From: Rummeliibacillus suwonensis
Lineage (GTDB): Bacteria > Bacillota > Bacilli > Bacillales_A > Planococcaceae
Reading direction: 5' to 3'
Length of the DNA: 64,000 nucleotides
NCBI RefSeq assembly: GCF_007896435.1
Contig: NZ_VCBL01000001.1
Location: forward strand, 959,345 to 1,023,344
Both the position numbers and the translations under genes were made by a program. The notes under the pieces were generated by a model. It worked only from the letters and a program-made list of their open reading frames with translations, did no database searches and had not been told where the DNA came from. Each line of letters opens with the position of its first letter. Position 1 is the first letter of the stretch. This document shows positions 1-10,141 of the stretch, piece by piece.

Positions 1-16
1 TCATGAACAATGAGAA

Positions 17-45
17 TTGACATAATGACAGGCATTTTTTAAAAT
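17..45 (+). promoter_or_regulatory. Sigma-A promoter of the alaS T-box leader
   Basis: A perfect -35 hexamer TTGACA (17-22) is separated by 17 bases from a -10 hexamer TAAAAT (40-45). It lies just upstream of the T-box stem I region, so it should start the alaS leader transcript near position 52. No other promoter of comparable quality was seen before alaS. Confidence 0.75.
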
Positions 46-99
46 AAGATAGAGAAAAAGTGGATACAACTAGTAATACCGCGAATGTACTATTCAAAT

Positions 100-341
100 G
101 CCCTATAAATGAAAACGTTGATGGAAAAAAGTACTTTTGGGAAAATGTTCAGAAAGAGGTTCCTAGGCTGTGAGAATCTTCATCTACCAATTTGGAAAAG
201 CTCGTCCTGAGTGCAGTCAAAAACTGCCGTTAACCGCGTTAAGGTCAATTAAGAGATAATAGTGTAGGCTATTGTAATTTAGGGTGGTACCGCGAAAATT
301 AACCTTCGTCCCTGGTTAAGAGGATGAGGGTTTTTTATTGT
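100..341 (+). promoter_or_regulatory. T-box riboswitch (alanine) controlling alaS
   Basis: The T-box sequence AGGGTGGTACCGCG is at 281-294 and is followed by an intrinsic terminator (about 302-338; stem CCTTCGTCC/GGATGAGGG, then TTTTTT). The upstream stem I region carries an AGAGG-like stretch. A GCT triplet at 200-202, after GGAAAA, is the likely alanine specifier. The bulge UGGU would pair with an NCCA tRNA end whose discriminator base is A, as in tRNA-Ala. Uncharged tRNA-Ala should stabilise the antiterminator and allow alaS transcription. The specifier call is an inference; the T-box and terminator are clear. Confidence 0.88.
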
Positions 342-784
342 ATTGGCTCTGTTATAGGATATGGTTGTATTTTTTCATACATCAATTTTTCGCTAAGCTA
401 AAGGCAACAACCTCTATGAGAAAGCGAGGAAGCCACTGGAAATTGGTTTAAATGTCGATTTGTCATGATGAAAATTGGATCTTATTAAACTTCATTAGAT
501 AAAAGCAAGTTGCTATTATATGGATTAGAAATAAATTGACTTTTTCAGTGTGCTTGAAAACAAATTTCGTAGTATTTTTCATAATGAAGGCAAAGCGACA
601 GAAACAAAATTTTTCTGTGACGAAGCAAAGCGAGCGACAGGAATATATCTCTTCTACGACGAGCAATCGCAGAAAACAAGCTTGGCCAAATGAGAGTTAT
701 TTGAAAAACGACCTGAAGCGAAACGAAAGAGTAGCAACAATATGACTAAACAAAGCTATTGTATTAAAGGAGGAACTTATATTT
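342..784 (+). other. Long spacer between T-box terminator and alaS
   Basis: About 440 bases separate the T-box terminator from the alaS start, whereas T-box leaders normally end close to their gene. I see no convincing gene. A 69-codon open frame at 536-745 has no good ribosome site and an odd composition. The region holds several GCGACAG/CGAAAGAGTAGCAACA-like short repeats (about 594-603, 618-642, 724-741) that recur downstream of alaS. A good ribosome site (AAAGGAGGAA) precedes alaS at 768-777. Confidence 0.5.
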
Positions 785-3448
785 ATGCAATCATCTGCAG
801 AAATTCGTCGAAAATTCATTGAATTTTTCAAAGAAAAAAATCATAGACAAGAACCAAGTATGCCGCTTGTGCCAATTAATGACCCATCCTTACTTTGGAT
901 TAACTCTGGCGTAGCCACATTAAAAAAATATTTTGATGGTACGGTGATTCCTGAAAATCCACGTATCACAAATGCACAAAAAGCCATTCGTACGAATGAT
1001 ATTGAGAACGTTGGAAAAACAGCAAGACACCATACTTTTTTTGAAATGCTTGGTAACTTTTCAATCGGTGACTATTTTAAAAGAGAAGCTATTCACTTTG
1101 CATGGGAATTCCTAACTGATTCAAAATGGATGGGCTTCGATGGAGATAAATTATCCATTACGATTCATCCAGAAGATCAAGAAGCATATGATATTTGGAA
1201 GAACGAAATTGGCGTGCCAGAGGAACGTCTTATCCGTCTTGAAGGAAACTTCTGGGATATCGGTGAAGGTCCAAGTGGTCCAAACTCTGAAATTTTCTAT
1301 GATCGTGGCGAACAATACGGCAATGATTCGAAAGATCCTGAATTATATCCAGGTGGAGAAAACGAACGTTATCTTGAAATTTGGAACCTCGTGTTCTCTC
1401 AATTTAACCATAATCCTGATGGCACTTATACACCATTGCCAAAGCAAAATATTGATACAGGTATGGGGCTTGAACGGATGGCTTCAGTTGTACAAAATGT
1501 TCCAACAAACTTTGACACGGATTTATTTATGCCTATCATTGAAAAAATTGAAGAATTTGCGAATCGCAAATATAAACGACCTAACGAAATCGACTTCAAA
1601 GAAATATTCGGTAGCCAAGAAGATATCAACACGCCATTTAAAGTGATTGCAGACCATATCCGTACAGTCGCATTTGCTATTGGTGACGGGGCACTCCCAT
1701 CAAATGAAGGACGTGGTTATGTATTGCGTCGTTTGTTGCGTCGTGCAGTGCGCTATGCGAAGAAAATCGGCATTGAGAAGCCATTTATGTTCGAGTTAGT
1801 TCCTACAGTTGGCAATATTATGGCTGATTTTTATCCAGAAGTAAAAGAAAAAGCTGAATTCATCGCGCGTGTTATTAAAAACGAAGAAGTTCGTTTCCAT
1901 GAAACACTTCACGATGGTTTAGCCATTTTCAATGAAGTAGTAGAATCACAAAAGGTCAAAGGTGAAACAGTCATCCCAGGGGCTGATGCATTCCGCCTAT
2001 ATGATACGTACGGTTTTCCAATAGAACTAACAGAGGAATATGCAGAAGAAGTTGGCATGACAGTGGATGAAGTAGGGTTCGAAGCTGAAATGGAAGCGCA
2101 ACGAGAACGTGCTCGTAATGCTCGGCAAGATGTCGATTCCATGCATGTTCAATCAGAGGTATTAGCGAACTTAAAACAAAAAAGTACATTTGTGGGCTAT
2201 GATACATTGACATCTCATACAACAGTTGCTGCAATGGTTGCTGGAGGACAAGAGGTAAAAGTGGCCTCTGAAGGTGATGAAGTACTTGTCATTTTATCTG
2301 AAACACCATTTTATGCAGAAATGGGTGGACAAATTGCTGATCATGGTACGATTTCAAATGATGCCTTCACAGCATCTGTCAAAGATGTACAAAAGGCACC
2401 TAATGGTCAAGCATTGCACACAGTTATTATTGAATCTGGTGAAATGCATGTAGAAGATGAAGTATTGGCTCAAGTTGATCGTGCAGAACGTAACTTAATC
2501 GTGAAAAATCATACGGCAACTCACCTTCTACAACGTGCTTTAAAAGATACACTTGGTGAACATGTCAATCAAGCAGGTTCATATGTTGGTCCAGATCGTT
2601 TACGTTTTGACTTCTCTCATTTTGGTGCAGTTACAAAAGAGGAATTAGAAAAAGTAGAGCGTATTGTCAATGAAAAAGTTTGGCAAGATATTCCGGTAGT
2701 GATAGAAGAAATGCCAATAGCAGATGCAAAAGCAATAGGTGCTATGGCATTATTTGGTGAAAAATATGGCGACATTGTTCGTGTTGTCCAAGTTTCTGAC
2801 TATTCTATTGAACTTTGTGGTGGTGTCCATGTAAAACGCACTTCAGAAATCGGTTTCTTTAAAATTATTTCTGAAGGAGGCATTGGTGCAGGTACTCGGC
2901 GGATTGAAGCTGTAACAGGTAAAGCAGCATATTTGGCAGCAAAAGAAGAACAACATATCCTTGAGCAAACAGCTAGTCTTCTAAAATCAAATCCAAAAGA
3001 TTTGGTTGTTCGTGTTGAAGGACTACAACATGATTTAAAAGAACAACAACGTGAAAATGAATCATTATCGGCTAAGATTGCAGGTGCTCAAGCATCTAAT
3101 ATTTTATCAGCAGCACAACAAATCGGTGATGTTACAGTGCTCGCTACGAAAGTAGATGCAAAAGATAATAATCAATTACGTCAATTAATGGACGATTTAA
3201 AAGAAAAAATGGATAATAGTATTATCGTTCTTGGTGCAACTGCTGGCGAAAAAGTAATGTTATGCGCAGGTATAACGAAGGATATAGCTGGTGGAAGCTA
3301 TCATGCTGGTAAAATCGTCAAACATGTTGCAGAATTATGTGGTGGTAAAGGTGGCGGTCGTCCAGATATGGCGATGGCTGGAGCGAAAGATGGTTCAAAA
3401 TTGGCGGAAGCACTTGATTCTGTGTATAATTATGTAAAATCTATTTAA
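785..3448 (+). CDS. alaS: Alanyl-tRNA synthetase
   Basis: Charges tRNA-Ala with alanine in the cytoplasm. The 887 residues are close to the usual 875-880 of Bacillales AlaRS. The class II aminoacylation domain is N-terminal (residues about 1-240). The editing domain carries the zinc-binding set H576xxxH580 and C678xxxH682 (CGGVH), and the C-Ala domain with a Gly-rich [11 protein letters not shown] stretch is at the end. The ATG is preceded by AAAGGAGG at normal spacing. Expression is likely controlled by the upstream alanine T-box. As in B. subtilis, it heads the alaS-ireB-ruvX-yrzB neighbourhood. I am sure of this call. Confidence 0.98.
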   Translation: MQSSAEIRRKFIEFFKEKNHRQEPSMPLVPINDPSLLWINSGVATLKKYFDGTVIPENPRITNAQKAIRTNDIENVGKTARHHTFFEMLGNFSIGDYFKREAIHFAWEFLTDSKWMGFDGDKLSITIHPEDQEAYDIWKNEIGVPEERLIRLEGNFWDIGEGPSGPNSEIFYDRGEQYGNDSKDPELYPGGENERYLEIWNLVFSQFNHNPDGTYTPLPKQNIDTGMGLERMASVVQNVPTNFDTDLFMPIIEKIEEFANRKYKRPNEIDFKEIFGSQEDINTPFKVIADHIRTVAFAIGDGALPSNEGRGYVLRRLLRRAVRYAKKIGIEKPFMFELVPTVGNIMADFYPEVKEKAEFIARVIKNEEVRFHETLHDGLAIFNEVVESQKVKGETVIPGADAFRLYDTYGFPIELTEEYAEEVGMTVDEVGFEAEMEAQRERARNARQDVDSMHVQSEVLANLKQKSTFVGYDTLTSHTTVAAMVAGGQEVKVASEGDEVLVILSETPFYAEMGGQIADHGTISNDAFTASVKDVQKAPNGQALHTVIIESGEMHVEDEVLAQVDRAERNLIVKNHTATHLLQRALKDTLGEHVNQAGSYVGPDRLRFDFSHFGAVTKEELEKVERIVNEKVWQDIPVVIEEMPIADAKAIGAMALFGEKYGDIVRVVQVSDYSIELCGGVHVKRTSEIGFFKIISEGGIGAGTRRIEAVTGKAAYLAAKEEQHILEQTASLLKSNPKDLVVRVEGLQHDLKEQQRENESLSAKIAGAQASNILSAAQQIGDVTVLATKVDAKDNNQLRQLMDDLKEKMDNSIIVLGATAGEKVMLCAGITKDIAGGSYHAGKIVKHVAELCGGKGGGRPDMAMAGAKDGSKLAEALDSVYNYVKSI

Positions 3449-3860
3449 ATGGAAGAGAAATTCAGGTATACTAACAAAGAAAAGTTCATCTTGATTCAGT
3501 GAATGTTTTATGCGACGAAAGCGTAGCGACAGGACCAATGCTCTATGCAACGAACAGGAATAAATATTTTTATACCGAAAGCGTAGCAACACAGAAGATG
3601 CCCACTTCAATAGGAGGCGAGATGAATATGATTTTAAGTCCTATTGAGCCGGGAGTACGAAAGCTGAATCAGAGAAACTCGGACTTAAAAGTGCTACATC
3701 CTGTGGCAACACCTGAGTGATTAAAATCGTGTTGACCCAAAACCTCTGGTGGATGTCATGGATTTTGAAGGAGCTTTTTGAGCAAGCTCGAAAAAATTCG
3801 GATGCAATGACACTGGAACGTAGTTGATTATTCCAATAACTTTAAAGCGAGGTGCTGAGC
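3449..3860 (+). other. alaS-ireB intergenic region with repeat remnants
   Basis: No gene is supported. Two CGAAAGCGTAGC(G/A)ACA repeats lie at 3513-3534 and 3575-3593. A degraded minus-strand copy of the IS200/IS605-like core lies at about 3683-3750. A 32-codon frame at 3622-3720 has a good ribosome site but runs into the repeat remnant and matches nothing I recognise. Confidence 0.5.
3683..3750 (-). repeat. Degraded core of the IS200/IS605-like element
   Basis: On the minus strand this holds CAGGTGTTGCCACAGGATGT, nearly identical to the core of the fuller copies at 35122-35322 and 44753-44963. The left and right end hairpins are lost. Confidence 0.6.
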
Positions 3861-4127
3861 ATGAGTAAATTTGATCAAACGATGAAATTTAATTTCCCAG
3901 AAGAATCTATGGAACAAGAAGTGAAAGAAACCATGCTTCATGTTCATGCAGCACTAGAAGAAAAAGGATATAATCCGATTAACCAAATCGTTGGATACCT
4001 ATTATCAGGAGATCCTGCTTATATCCCTCGTCATCAAGATGCACGTAATAAAATTCGCAAGCTTGAACGCGATGAAATTTTAGAAGAACTTGTAAAATTT
4101 TATATTAAAAAGAATAACGAGGCTTGA
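3861..4127 (+). CDS. ireB: IreB family regulatory phosphoprotein (UPF0297, YrzL)
   Basis: A small cytoplasmic protein of 88 residues, the normal length of the family. IreB in Enterococcus is a substrate of the PASTA kinase IreK and acts in cell-wall stress control; the B. subtilis orthologue is YrzL. The sequence begins [12 protein letters not shown] and has the conserved [18 protein letters not shown] stretch (about residues 42-59). I chose ATG 3861 rather than the in-frame GTG at 3852, because GAGGTG at 3849-3854 lies 6 bases upstream. It overlaps or abuts ruvX. Confidence 0.93.
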   Translation: MSKFDQTMKFNFPEESMEQEVKETMLHVHAALEEKGYNPINQIVGYLLSGDPAYIPRHQDARNKIRKLERDEILEELVKFYIKKNNEA

Positions 4128-4129
4128 TG

Positions 4130-4549
4130 ATGAGAATAATGGGTTTAGATGTTGGCTCCAAAACAGTTGGAGTAGCAGTTAGCGACGCACTTGGATGGAC
4201 TGCACAGGGAATTGAAACTGTTAAAATTGATGAGGAAAATGGAGAATTCGGTATCGATCGAATTCAGGAACTTGTCAAACAATATGGAGTGACGGAATTC
4301 GTTGTTGGTTTTCCAAAAAATATGAATAACACAATTGGTCCTAGAGGTGAAGCGTCCAAGGCATATGCAAAGTTGCTAGAGAATACTTTTTCCGTGCCTG
4401 TCACACTCTGGGATGAGCGTTTAACTACGATGGCTGCAGAGCGTCTACTTATTGAAGCGGATGTGCGACGCAAAAATCGTAAAAAAGTGATAGATAAAAT
4501 GGCCGCGGTCATGATTTTGCAAGGCTTTTTGGATCGAAAACAAATATGA
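4130..4549 (+). CDS. ruvX: Holliday junction resolvase-like protein RuvX (YqgF/YrrK)
   Basis: An RNase H-fold nuclease family protein (YqgF) linked to pre-16S rRNA 5' end maturation and/or Holliday junction resolution. About 139 residues. Visible motifs are [12 protein letters not shown] near the N-terminus (D7), [15 protein letters not shown] and WDERLTT, with [14 protein letters not shown] at the C-terminus. Starts at ATG 4127 or 4130, or TTG 4124, are all possible. I prefer 4130 because GAGG at 4119-4122 is 7 bases away and [10 protein letters not shown] matches the family N-terminus. Translationally coupled to ireB. Confidence 0.95.
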   Translation: MRIMGLDVGSKTVGVAVSDALGWTAQGIETVKIDEENGEFGIDRIQELVKQYGVTEFVVGFPKNMNNTIGPRGEASKAYAKLLENTFSVPVTLWDERLTTMAAERLLIEADVRRKNRKKVIDKMAAVMILQGFLDRKQI

Positions 4550-4558
4550 GGTGAAAAA

Positions 4559-4849
4559 ATGGAAGAAGAATTAGAACAACGCCATATTACTATCGTTGAC
4601 GAAGATGGAAATGAGCAACTTTGCGAGGTCCTTCATACTTTTGATTCTGAGGAGTTTGGAAAATCCTATGTTCTTTACTCTGTCATCGGATCTGAAGATG
4701 AAGATGGTACAGTTGAAATTTTTGCGTCATCATTTGTTCCTTCTGAAAATGATACAGATGGTGAATTATCACCAATCGAAACAGAGGAAGAATGGGATTA
4801 TATTGAATCCATTATTGAAGAACTTGATGAAGGTATTGAACAAGAATAA
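4559..4849 (+). CDS. yrzB: DUF1292 protein, YrzB family (first copy)
   Basis: A very acidic 96-residue cytoplasmic protein of the DUF1292 (YrzB) family; its function is unknown. The conserved core is [11 protein letters not shown] (residues about 10-20), then [13 protein letters not shown] and a C-terminal [10 protein letters not shown]. The ribosome site GAGGTG is just upstream and it follows ruvX by 9 bases, as in B. subtilis. A second copy follows directly. Confidence 0.9.
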   Translation: MEEELEQRHITIVDEDGNEQLCEVLHTFDSEEFGKSYVLYSVIGSEDEDGTVEIFASSFVPSENDTDGELSPIETEEEWDYIESIIEELDEGIEQE

Positions 4850-4878
4850 GTAGTTTAAATAATTTGAAGAGGTGACTA

Positions 4879-5181
4879 ATGATGGCACATGATCACGAAC
4901 ATGAACATAATCACGAACACATTATTGCTGTAGATGAAAATGGTAACGAGCAAGTTTACGCTGTCCTTTATACATTTGATTCGGAAGACTTTGGAAAATC
5001 TTATGTATTATATTACAAAGAAGGCGCAAAAGAAGGCGAAGAGGTAGAAATTTTCGCATCTGCGATTGTGCCAGCTGAAGATGGCGAAGGTGGAGAACTT
5101 GTCCCTATTGAAACCGATGAAGAATGGGATATGGTGGAAGAAGTATTAAACACTCTCGATGCTGAATTCGGCGAAGAGTAA
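4879..5181 (+). CDS. DUF1292 protein, YrzB family (second copy, His-rich N-terminus)
   Basis: A paralogue of the preceding gene: the same order of motifs ([34 protein letters not shown]) in 100 residues. It begins with a histidine/glutamate-rich stretch ([11 protein letters not shown], about residues 4-14) that the first copy lacks and that could bind metal. Start ATG 4879 or 4882; GAGGTG lies at 4869-4874. This looks like a local tandem duplication followed by divergence. Function unknown. Confidence 0.88.
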   Translation: MMAHDHEHEHNHEHIIAVDENGNEQVYAVLYTFDSEDFGKSYVLYYKEGAKEGEEVEIFASAIVPAEDGEGGELVPIETDEEWDMVEEVLNTLDAEFGEE

Positions 5182-5198
5182 CGAGTAGCAATCGTTCA

Positions 5199-5231
5199 AG
5201 CGGGATGAGTAACTTAGCATTCCGCTTTTTT
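5199..5231 (+). terminator. Intrinsic terminator after the yrzB pair
   Basis: The stem AGCGGGAT/ATTCCGCT (5199-5206 with 5219-5226) is followed by TTTTTT. It ends the alaS-yrzB group ahead of mltG. Confidence 0.8.
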
Positions 5232-5310
5232 ATTTGATAGCAGTAGCTTTTTAGAGCTAAAGCTAGATAAAAATAAGCGAGGCATACTCTTCTCAAAGGA
5301 GGACAAGCAA

Positions 5311-6429
5311 GTGGGTACGAACTCGTCAAAACAAGATCAGATCAATCTATTAAAGGAACGACAAGCAGAGAAACGGCTTGTTCGAAAAATCGTTTTAATC
5401 ATATCAGCGATCATAGCTGCGCTCGTACTTATTGTTGGAATAAGTATGTACTTTTATATTTCTGGCGCATTAAAGCCTGTAAATGAAAATGCAAAAAAAT
5501 CGATAAAAGTGGAATTCCCGATTGGTTCATCACTTGACTCGATTTCACAAACTTTAGAAGATAAGGGAATTATCAAAAACGCAAAGGTATTTAAATACTA
5601 TGCTAAATTTAAAAACGAATCAGCCTTTCAAGCAGGTACATATAAGTTAACCCAAGCAATGACAATTGATGAGATTATCAAAAGCTTGAAGACAGGGAAA
5701 GTATATCGTCAACCTGAATTTACAATTACCATACCTGAAGGATTCACTCTCGATCAAATAGCTGAGCGTGTAGCCAAAAATACAAGCTATTCGGAAAAAG
5801 AATTTATGAATTTAGTAACAAGTAAAAAGTTTATCAATGATATGAAGAAAAAATATCCAATGACAGTGACTAAAGCAGTAGATAATAAGAATATCCGTTA
5901 TGCGCTCGAAGGATATCTGTATCCTTCAACTTATCCATTTTTTGAAGAAAAACCAAAACTGGAAGAGATAGCTGAACAAATGGTTGCTATGACCGACGAG
6001 GTGGTAGGAACTTACTCTGCACAGTTAAAAGAAAAGCATATGTCAGTGCATAAATTTTTAACTTTTGCATCTCTACTAGAGCGGGAAGCGACAGCAAAGG
6101 CGGATCGTGAAACAATTGCGAGTGTATTTTATAATCGCCTTGATAAGAAAATGCCGCTACAAACAGACCCAACCGTTCTATATGCTTTAGGAAAACATAA
6201 ATCTCGTGTATTATACAAAGATTTAAAGGTCGATAATCCGTATAACACCTATGAAAATACAGGATTACCACCTGGTCCAATTTCAAATGCAGGTAAAGAA
6301 TCTCTAGAAGCAACGATAAATCCAGCTGAAACAGATTATTTATACTTTGTGGCTGATGAAAAAGGAAATAATCATTTCTCTAAAACGTATAACGAACATT
6401 TAGATAAAGTTGAACAGCATGTTAAATAA
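5311..6429 (+). CDS. mltG: Endolytic murein transglycosylase MltG (YrrL)
   Basis: A membrane-anchored lytic transglycosylase that cuts nascent peptidoglycan strands. It has 372 residues. The cytoplasmic head is basic, a single transmembrane helix spans about residues 27-51, and the YceG/MltG fold follows with the catalytic glutamate in the FASLLERE motif (E257). The conserved QTDPTVLYALG and GLPPGPISNAG stretches are present. The start is GTG with AAAGGAGG at 5296-5303. A Rho-independent terminator follows. Confidence 0.95.
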   Translation: MGTNSSKQDQINLLKERQAEKRLVRKIVLIISAIIAALVLIVGISMYFYISGALKPVNENAKKSIKVEFPIGSSLDSISQTLEDKGIIKNAKVFKYYAKFKNESAFQAGTYKLTQAMTIDEIIKSLKTGKVYRQPEFTITIPEGFTLDQIAERVAKNTSYSEKEFMNLVTSKKFINDMKKKYPMTVTKAVDNKNIRYALEGYLYPSTYPFFEEKPKLEEIAEQMVAMTDEVVGTYSAQLKEKHMSVHKFLTFASLLEREATAKADRETIASVFYNRLDKKMPLQTDPTVLYALGKHKSRVLYKDLKVDNPYNTYENTGLPPGPISNAGKESLEATINPAETDYLYFVADEKGNNHFSKTYNEHLDKVEQHVK

Positions 6430-6440
6430 CCTAAGATGGA

Positions 6441-6468
6441 AGAAAGGCGATTCTCGCTTTTCTTCTAT
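6441..6468 (+). terminator. Intrinsic terminator of mltG
   Basis: The stem AGAAAGGCGA/TCGCTTTTCT (6441-6450 with 6454-6463) is followed by a T-rich stretch. Confidence 0.75.
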
Positions 6469-6499
6469 TTTCGTGATAAGATAAAGTGTATTTTTATCT

Positions 6500-6538
6500 T
6501 GATAAAAAAGCACTTGTATTCGGTTGATCACAAGTGCT
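6500..6538 (-). terminator. Hairpin upstream of trmR, terminator-like on the minus strand
   Basis: There is a perfect 9-bp inverted repeat AGCACTTGT/ACAAGTGCT (6509-6517 with 6530-6538). Read on the minus strand it is followed by TTTTTTATC, so it would end antisense transcripts. On the plus strand it has no T run and sits in the trmR leader. No minus-strand gene nearby needs it. Confidence 0.4.
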
Positions 6539-6566
6539 GGATATGAAATGAAGGAGTGAGTGTTGA

Positions 6567-7199
6567 ATGGCTATTTCGGATGCATATACAAAATCCTTCA
6601 TTCAACCACGAGATGCATTATTAATGGAAATGGAACGATTTGCTGAGGAAAATTATGTTCCCATCATGCAATTACCGGCGATTGAAATCTTACTTCAACT
6701 GCTCCGTATACAAAATCCTACAACCATTTTGGAAATTGGCAGTGCTATTGGTTATTCGGCCATTCGAATGGCTGAAACGGTACCGGACGTGAAAATCGTC
6801 ACCATCGAACGTGATGAAGAACGGATTGAACAAGCCAAGCATTTCCTATCAAAGTCCAATGTGAAAGATCGTATTACGTTACTTGAAGGAGACGCGTTAG
6901 AAATGGATGTCGAAAGCACTTATCCATCTTTTGATGCGGTTTTTATTGATGCCGCAAAAGGACAATACAAAAAGTTTTTTGAAAAATATAGCCCACTTGT
7001 GAAAAAAGGCGGTATATTATATATCGATAATATGTACATGCACGGTCTTTCAGATTTAGATATAAAAGATGTACCAAAGCGAAAAAGAACAATGATTAAA
7101 AAACTACACCAATTTGCAGAGTGGATCATTGCAAATCCTGCATATTACTCTACATTCTTTCCTGTTGGTGATGGTTTATTGATTTGTGTAAAGAGGTGA
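6567..7199 (+). CDS. trmR: tRNA 5-hydroxyuridine O-methyltransferase TrmR (YrrM)
   Basis: A class I SAM-dependent O-methyltransferase of 210 residues. In B. subtilis YrrM (TrmR) methylates 5-hydroxyuridine at tRNA wobble position 34 to give 5-methoxyuridine. The SAM-binding motif ILEIGSAIGYSA covers about residues 54-65; FIDAAKGQYKKFF and YIDNMYMHG follow, as in caffeoyl-CoA-type methyltransferases. Start ATG with GAAGGAGTG upstream. It is followed after 6 bases by the two U32 genes that make its substrate, so the three likely form one operon. Confidence 0.92.
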   Translation: MAISDAYTKSFIQPRDALLMEMERFAEENYVPIMQLPAIEILLQLLRIQNPTTILEIGSAIGYSAIRMAETVPDVKIVTIERDEERIEQAKHFLSKSNVKDRITLLEGDALEMDVESTYPSFDAVFIDAAKGQYKKFFEKYSPLVKKGGILYIDNMYMHGLSDLDIKDVPKRKRTMIKKLHQFAEWIIANPAYYSTFFPVGDGLLICVKR

Positions 7200-7205
7200 C
7201 CACTT

Positions 7206-8135
7206 ATGAAAAAGCCTGAATTACTCGTGACACCAAAATCTGTCGAACATATTAGAGCACTTATCCAGGCAGGGGCAGATGCTTTTTTAATAGGTGAACA
7301 GCAATTTGGTTTGCGTTTAGCAGGGGAGTTTAACATTGAACAGATAACAGAAGCAACAAAATTCATCCATCATTCTGGCAAAAAAGTTTATGTAGCTATG
7401 AATGCCATTTATCACAATGATCGTGTGGATCGTTTAGCTTCATATATGCAAAAACTATCAGAAATCGGTGTGGATGCAATTGTCTTTGGTGATCCCGCTG
7501 TTGTGATGATAAAACGTGAAACAGGTATTCCTATTCCGTTACATTGGAATCCAGAAACAATTGCGACAAACTGGTTTCAAGCTAATTATTGGGGAAAGCG
7601 AGGGGCAACGCGCGCTGTATTGGCACGTGAATTAAGCATGGATGAGATTATAGAGATTAAGGAAAATGCTGAAGTTGAGATTCAAGTACAAGTACACGGT
7701 ATGACCTGTATGTTCCAGTCCAAGCGGCCACTTCTAGGCCATTATTTTATGTATGAAGGAAAAGCGATGGAAGTGGAAAATCGCAAACACGCACGTAATA
7801 TGTATCTGCATGATAAGGAACGTAATAGTAAATACCCGATTTATGAAGATTTGAATGGCACACATATTTTCAGCCCAAATGATGTATGTATGATTGATGA
7901 ATTAGAAGAATTATTGGAAGCAGAAATAGATGCTTTCAAAATTGAGGGTGTCTTGCAATCAGAAGATTATGTGATAGCAGTGACGAAATGTTATCGTCAA
8001 GCGATTGATGCTTACGCTGAGTCCCCAGATGCTTATTTTGATATTAAAGAAGAATTATTAGCAAAAATTGAAGAAATTCAACCCAAATTACGCCCGCTTG
8101 ATACTGGTTTCTTCTTTAAAGAGACTGTTTATTAG
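7206..8135 (+). CDS. trhP1: tRNA hydroxylation protein TrhP1 (peptidase U32 family, YrrN)
   Basis: A peptidase U32-family protein of 309 residues. It is not thought to act as a protease: YrrN/YrrO-type (TrhP) proteins take part in prephenate-dependent hydroxylation of U34 in tRNA. The TIM-barrel-like sequence has AGADAFLIGEQQFGLRLAGEF near the N-terminus and FKIEGVLQSEDY near the end. It lacks the cysteine cluster of its neighbour, so it may be the non-catalytic partner. Start ATG with AGAGGTG in the end of trmR. Confidence 0.88.
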   Translation: MKKPELLVTPKSVEHIRALIQAGADAFLIGEQQFGLRLAGEFNIEQITEATKFIHHSGKKVYVAMNAIYHNDRVDRLASYMQKLSEIGVDAIVFGDPAVVMIKRETGIPIPLHWNPETIATNWFQANYWGKRGATRAVLARELSMDEIIEIKENAEVEIQVQVHGMTCMFQSKRPLLGHYFMYEGKAMEVENRKHARNMYLHDKERNSKYPIYEDLNGTHIFSPNDVCMIDELEELLEAEIDAFKIEGVLQSEDYVIAVTKCYRQAIDAYAESPDAYFDIKEELLAKIEEIQPKLRPLDTGFFFKETVY

Positions 8136-8150
8136 GAGGGAGGAGATATC

Positions 8151-9425
8151 GTGACATTATTACAAAATGACCATATTAGTGAAATTCATGATGGTAAAAG
8201 AGTTATTGTCAAGAAACCAGAGCTATTAGCTCCAGCTGGTAACTTAGAAAAATTAAAAATTGCTGTTCACTATGGGGCAGATGCTGTTTTTATTGGTGGA
8301 CAAGAATTTGGGTTGCGTTCTAATGCAGGCAATTTCTCTATTGAAGAAATTCATGAAGGCGTAAAATTTGCTCGAAAATACGGGGCGAGAATTTATGTAA
8401 CAACTAATATTTTTGCTCACAATGAAAATATGACTGGACTTGAAGCGTATTTACGTGCGCTTGAAAATGCTGGTGCAGCAGGAATTATTGTAGCTGATCC
8501 CTTGATCATTGAAGCATGTAAACAAGTCGCACCAAAACTTGAAATCCATTTAAGTACACAACAATCACTAACGAACTGGAAAGCTGTGCAGTATTGGAAA
8601 GAAGAAGGCTTGCATCGAGTAGTTCTGGCAAGAGAAACAAGTGCAGAGGAAATCAAACGAATGAAGGAAAACGTCGATATTGAGATCGAATCTTTTATCC
8701 ATGGAGCACTATGTATCGCTTATTCAGGCCGTTGTGTATTGTCTAACCATATGACAGCACGTGATTCAAACCGTGGAGGTTGCTGTCAATCTTGCCGATG
8801 GGATTATGATTTATATGCTGTAGAAGATGGTGAATCAAAGCCATTATTTGAAGAAGGCAATGAGGCTTTTGCCATGAGTCCTAAAGATTTAAAATTAATC
8901 GAATCGATCCCTAAAATTATTGAATTGGGCATTGATTCATTAAAAGTCGAAGGACGTATGAAATCGATTCACTATATTGCAACAGTTGTTAGTGTATATC
9001 GTAAAGTGATCGATGCTTATTGCGCAGATCCCGATCATTTTAAGATTAAACAGGAATGGTTAGAGGAATTAGATAAATGCGCGAATCGTGAAACAGCATC
9101 TGCCTACTTTGAAGGCGCACCAGGCTATGAACAACAGATGTTTGGCGAGCATGGAAAGCAAACAAAATATGACTTTGTAGGTATGGTATTAGAATATGAC
9201 GAAGAAACAAAGATGGTAACATTACAGCAACGTAATTATTTTAAACCAGGTGATGAAGTAGAATTTTTTGGCCCTGAAATCGAAAACTTCACAGTAGTCA
9301 TCGATGAAGTCTGGGATGAGGACGGAGAATCACTTGATGCCGCACGACATCCATTGCAAATAGTTCGCTTCAAATGCGGCCATAAATTATATCCACATAA
9401 TATGATGCGCAAGGAGATGCGATAA
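8151..9425 (+). CDS. trhP2: tRNA hydroxylation protein TrhP2 (peptidase U32 family, YrrO)
   Basis: A U32-family protein of 424 residues, the likely catalytic partner in making 5-hydroxyuridine at tRNA position 34. The N-terminal region repeats the [24 protein letters not shown] motif. A cysteine set C188, C195, C211/C212 and C215 (in [12 protein letters not shown] and GGCCQSCR) fits the Fe-S cluster known in this family. FKxEGRM-like LKVEGRMKS follows. Start GTG 8151 is supported by a strong AGGAGGGAGGAG. The stop overlaps the udk start (TAATG). Confidence 0.92.
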   Translation: MTLLQNDHISEIHDGKRVIVKKPELLAPAGNLEKLKIAVHYGADAVFIGGQEFGLRSNAGNFSIEEIHEGVKFARKYGARIYVTTNIFAHNENMTGLEAYLRALENAGAAGIIVADPLIIEACKQVAPKLEIHLSTQQSLTNWKAVQYWKEEGLHRVVLARETSAEEIKRMKENVDIEIESFIHGALCIAYSGRCVLSNHMTARDSNRGGCCQSCRWDYDLYAVEDGESKPLFEEGNEAFAMSPKDLKLIESIPKIIELGIDSLKVEGRMKSIHYIATVVSVYRKVIDAYCADPDHFKIKQEWLEELDKCANRETASAYFEGAPGYEQQMFGEHGKQTKYDFVGMVLEYDEETKMVTLQQRNYFKPGDEVEFFGPEIENFTVVIDEVWDEDGESLDAARHPLQIVRFKCGHKLYPHNMMRKEMR

Positions 9426-10063
9426 TGGGGTATAAACGTCCAGTTCTGATTGGCATTGCTGGAGGTTCAGGTTCGGGGAAAACAAGTGTTACTCATGCTA
9501 TTCATGATGTTTTTAAAGAGCATTCCGTAGTTGTCATCGAACAAGATTATTATTATAAAGATCAAAGTCATTTAGAGTTTGAACAACGACTAGGAACGAA
9601 TTACGATCATCCAGATGCCTTTGATACAGATTTATTGATTGAAGATATAAAGCGTTTGCTAAATCGTCAAGCGATTGAAAAGCCTATATATGACTATGCA
9701 CTCCATACTCGTTCAAAAGAAACGCTTCATATTGAGCCACAGGATGTCATTATTTTGGAAGGCATCCTTGTATTAGGTGATCCACAACTGCGGGATTTAA
9801 TGGATATTAAATTATTTGTAGATACAGATGCAGATTTGCGTATTATTCGACGTATTTTAAGGGATATTAATGAACGAGGACGCTCAATGGATTCTGTTAT
9901 TGAACAATATCTTTCAGTTGTTCGTCCTATGCATAACCAATTTATCGAACCGACCAAACGCTATGCAGATATTATTATTCCTGAAGGCGGACAAAATGAG
10001 GTCGCAATTGATTTAATGGTAACAAAAATTAAAACAATCCTTGAAACTGATAGTATTGTGTAA
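9425..10063 (+). CDS. udk: Uridine kinase
   Basis: Phosphorylates uridine and cytidine to UMP and CMP in pyrimidine salvage. The 212 residues are normal. The P-loop GGSGSGKT is at residues 13-20, and [10 protein letters not shown] and NYDHPDAFD follow as in bacterial Udk. The ATG overlaps the trhP2 stop codon by one base, so it is translationally coupled to the tRNA-modification operon. A strong terminator follows. Confidence 0.96.
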   Translation: MGYKRPVLIGIAGGSGSGKTSVTHAIHDVFKEHSVVVIEQDYYYKDQSHLEFEQRLGTNYDHPDAFDTDLLIEDIKRLLNRQAIEKPIYDYALHTRSKETLHIEPQDVIILEGILVLGDPQLRDLMDIKLFVDTDADLRIIRRILRDINERGRSMDSVIEQYLSVVRPMHNQFIEPTKRYADIIIPEGGQNEVAIDLMVTKIKTILETDSIV

Positions 10064-10100
10064 TATCATGGTAATTGATAAGCAAATATTTTTTTAGAAG

Positions 10101-10141
10101 CTATGTCGCATTCTTTATGAAGTTGCGACATAGTATTTTTA
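10101..10141 (+). terminator. Intrinsic terminator after udk
   Basis: The perfect stem CTATGTCGCA/TGCGACATAG (10101-10110 with 10124-10133) is followed by ATTTTTATT. Confidence 0.85.

Noticed and set aside
536..745. 69-codon frame upstream of alaS
   Set aside because: No ribosome site, low-complexity composition, overlaps short repeats; lies between the T-box and alaS.
3622..3720. 32-codon frame with a good ribosome site
   Set aside because: Its 3' half is the reverse of the IS200/IS605-like core, so it is likely accidental.
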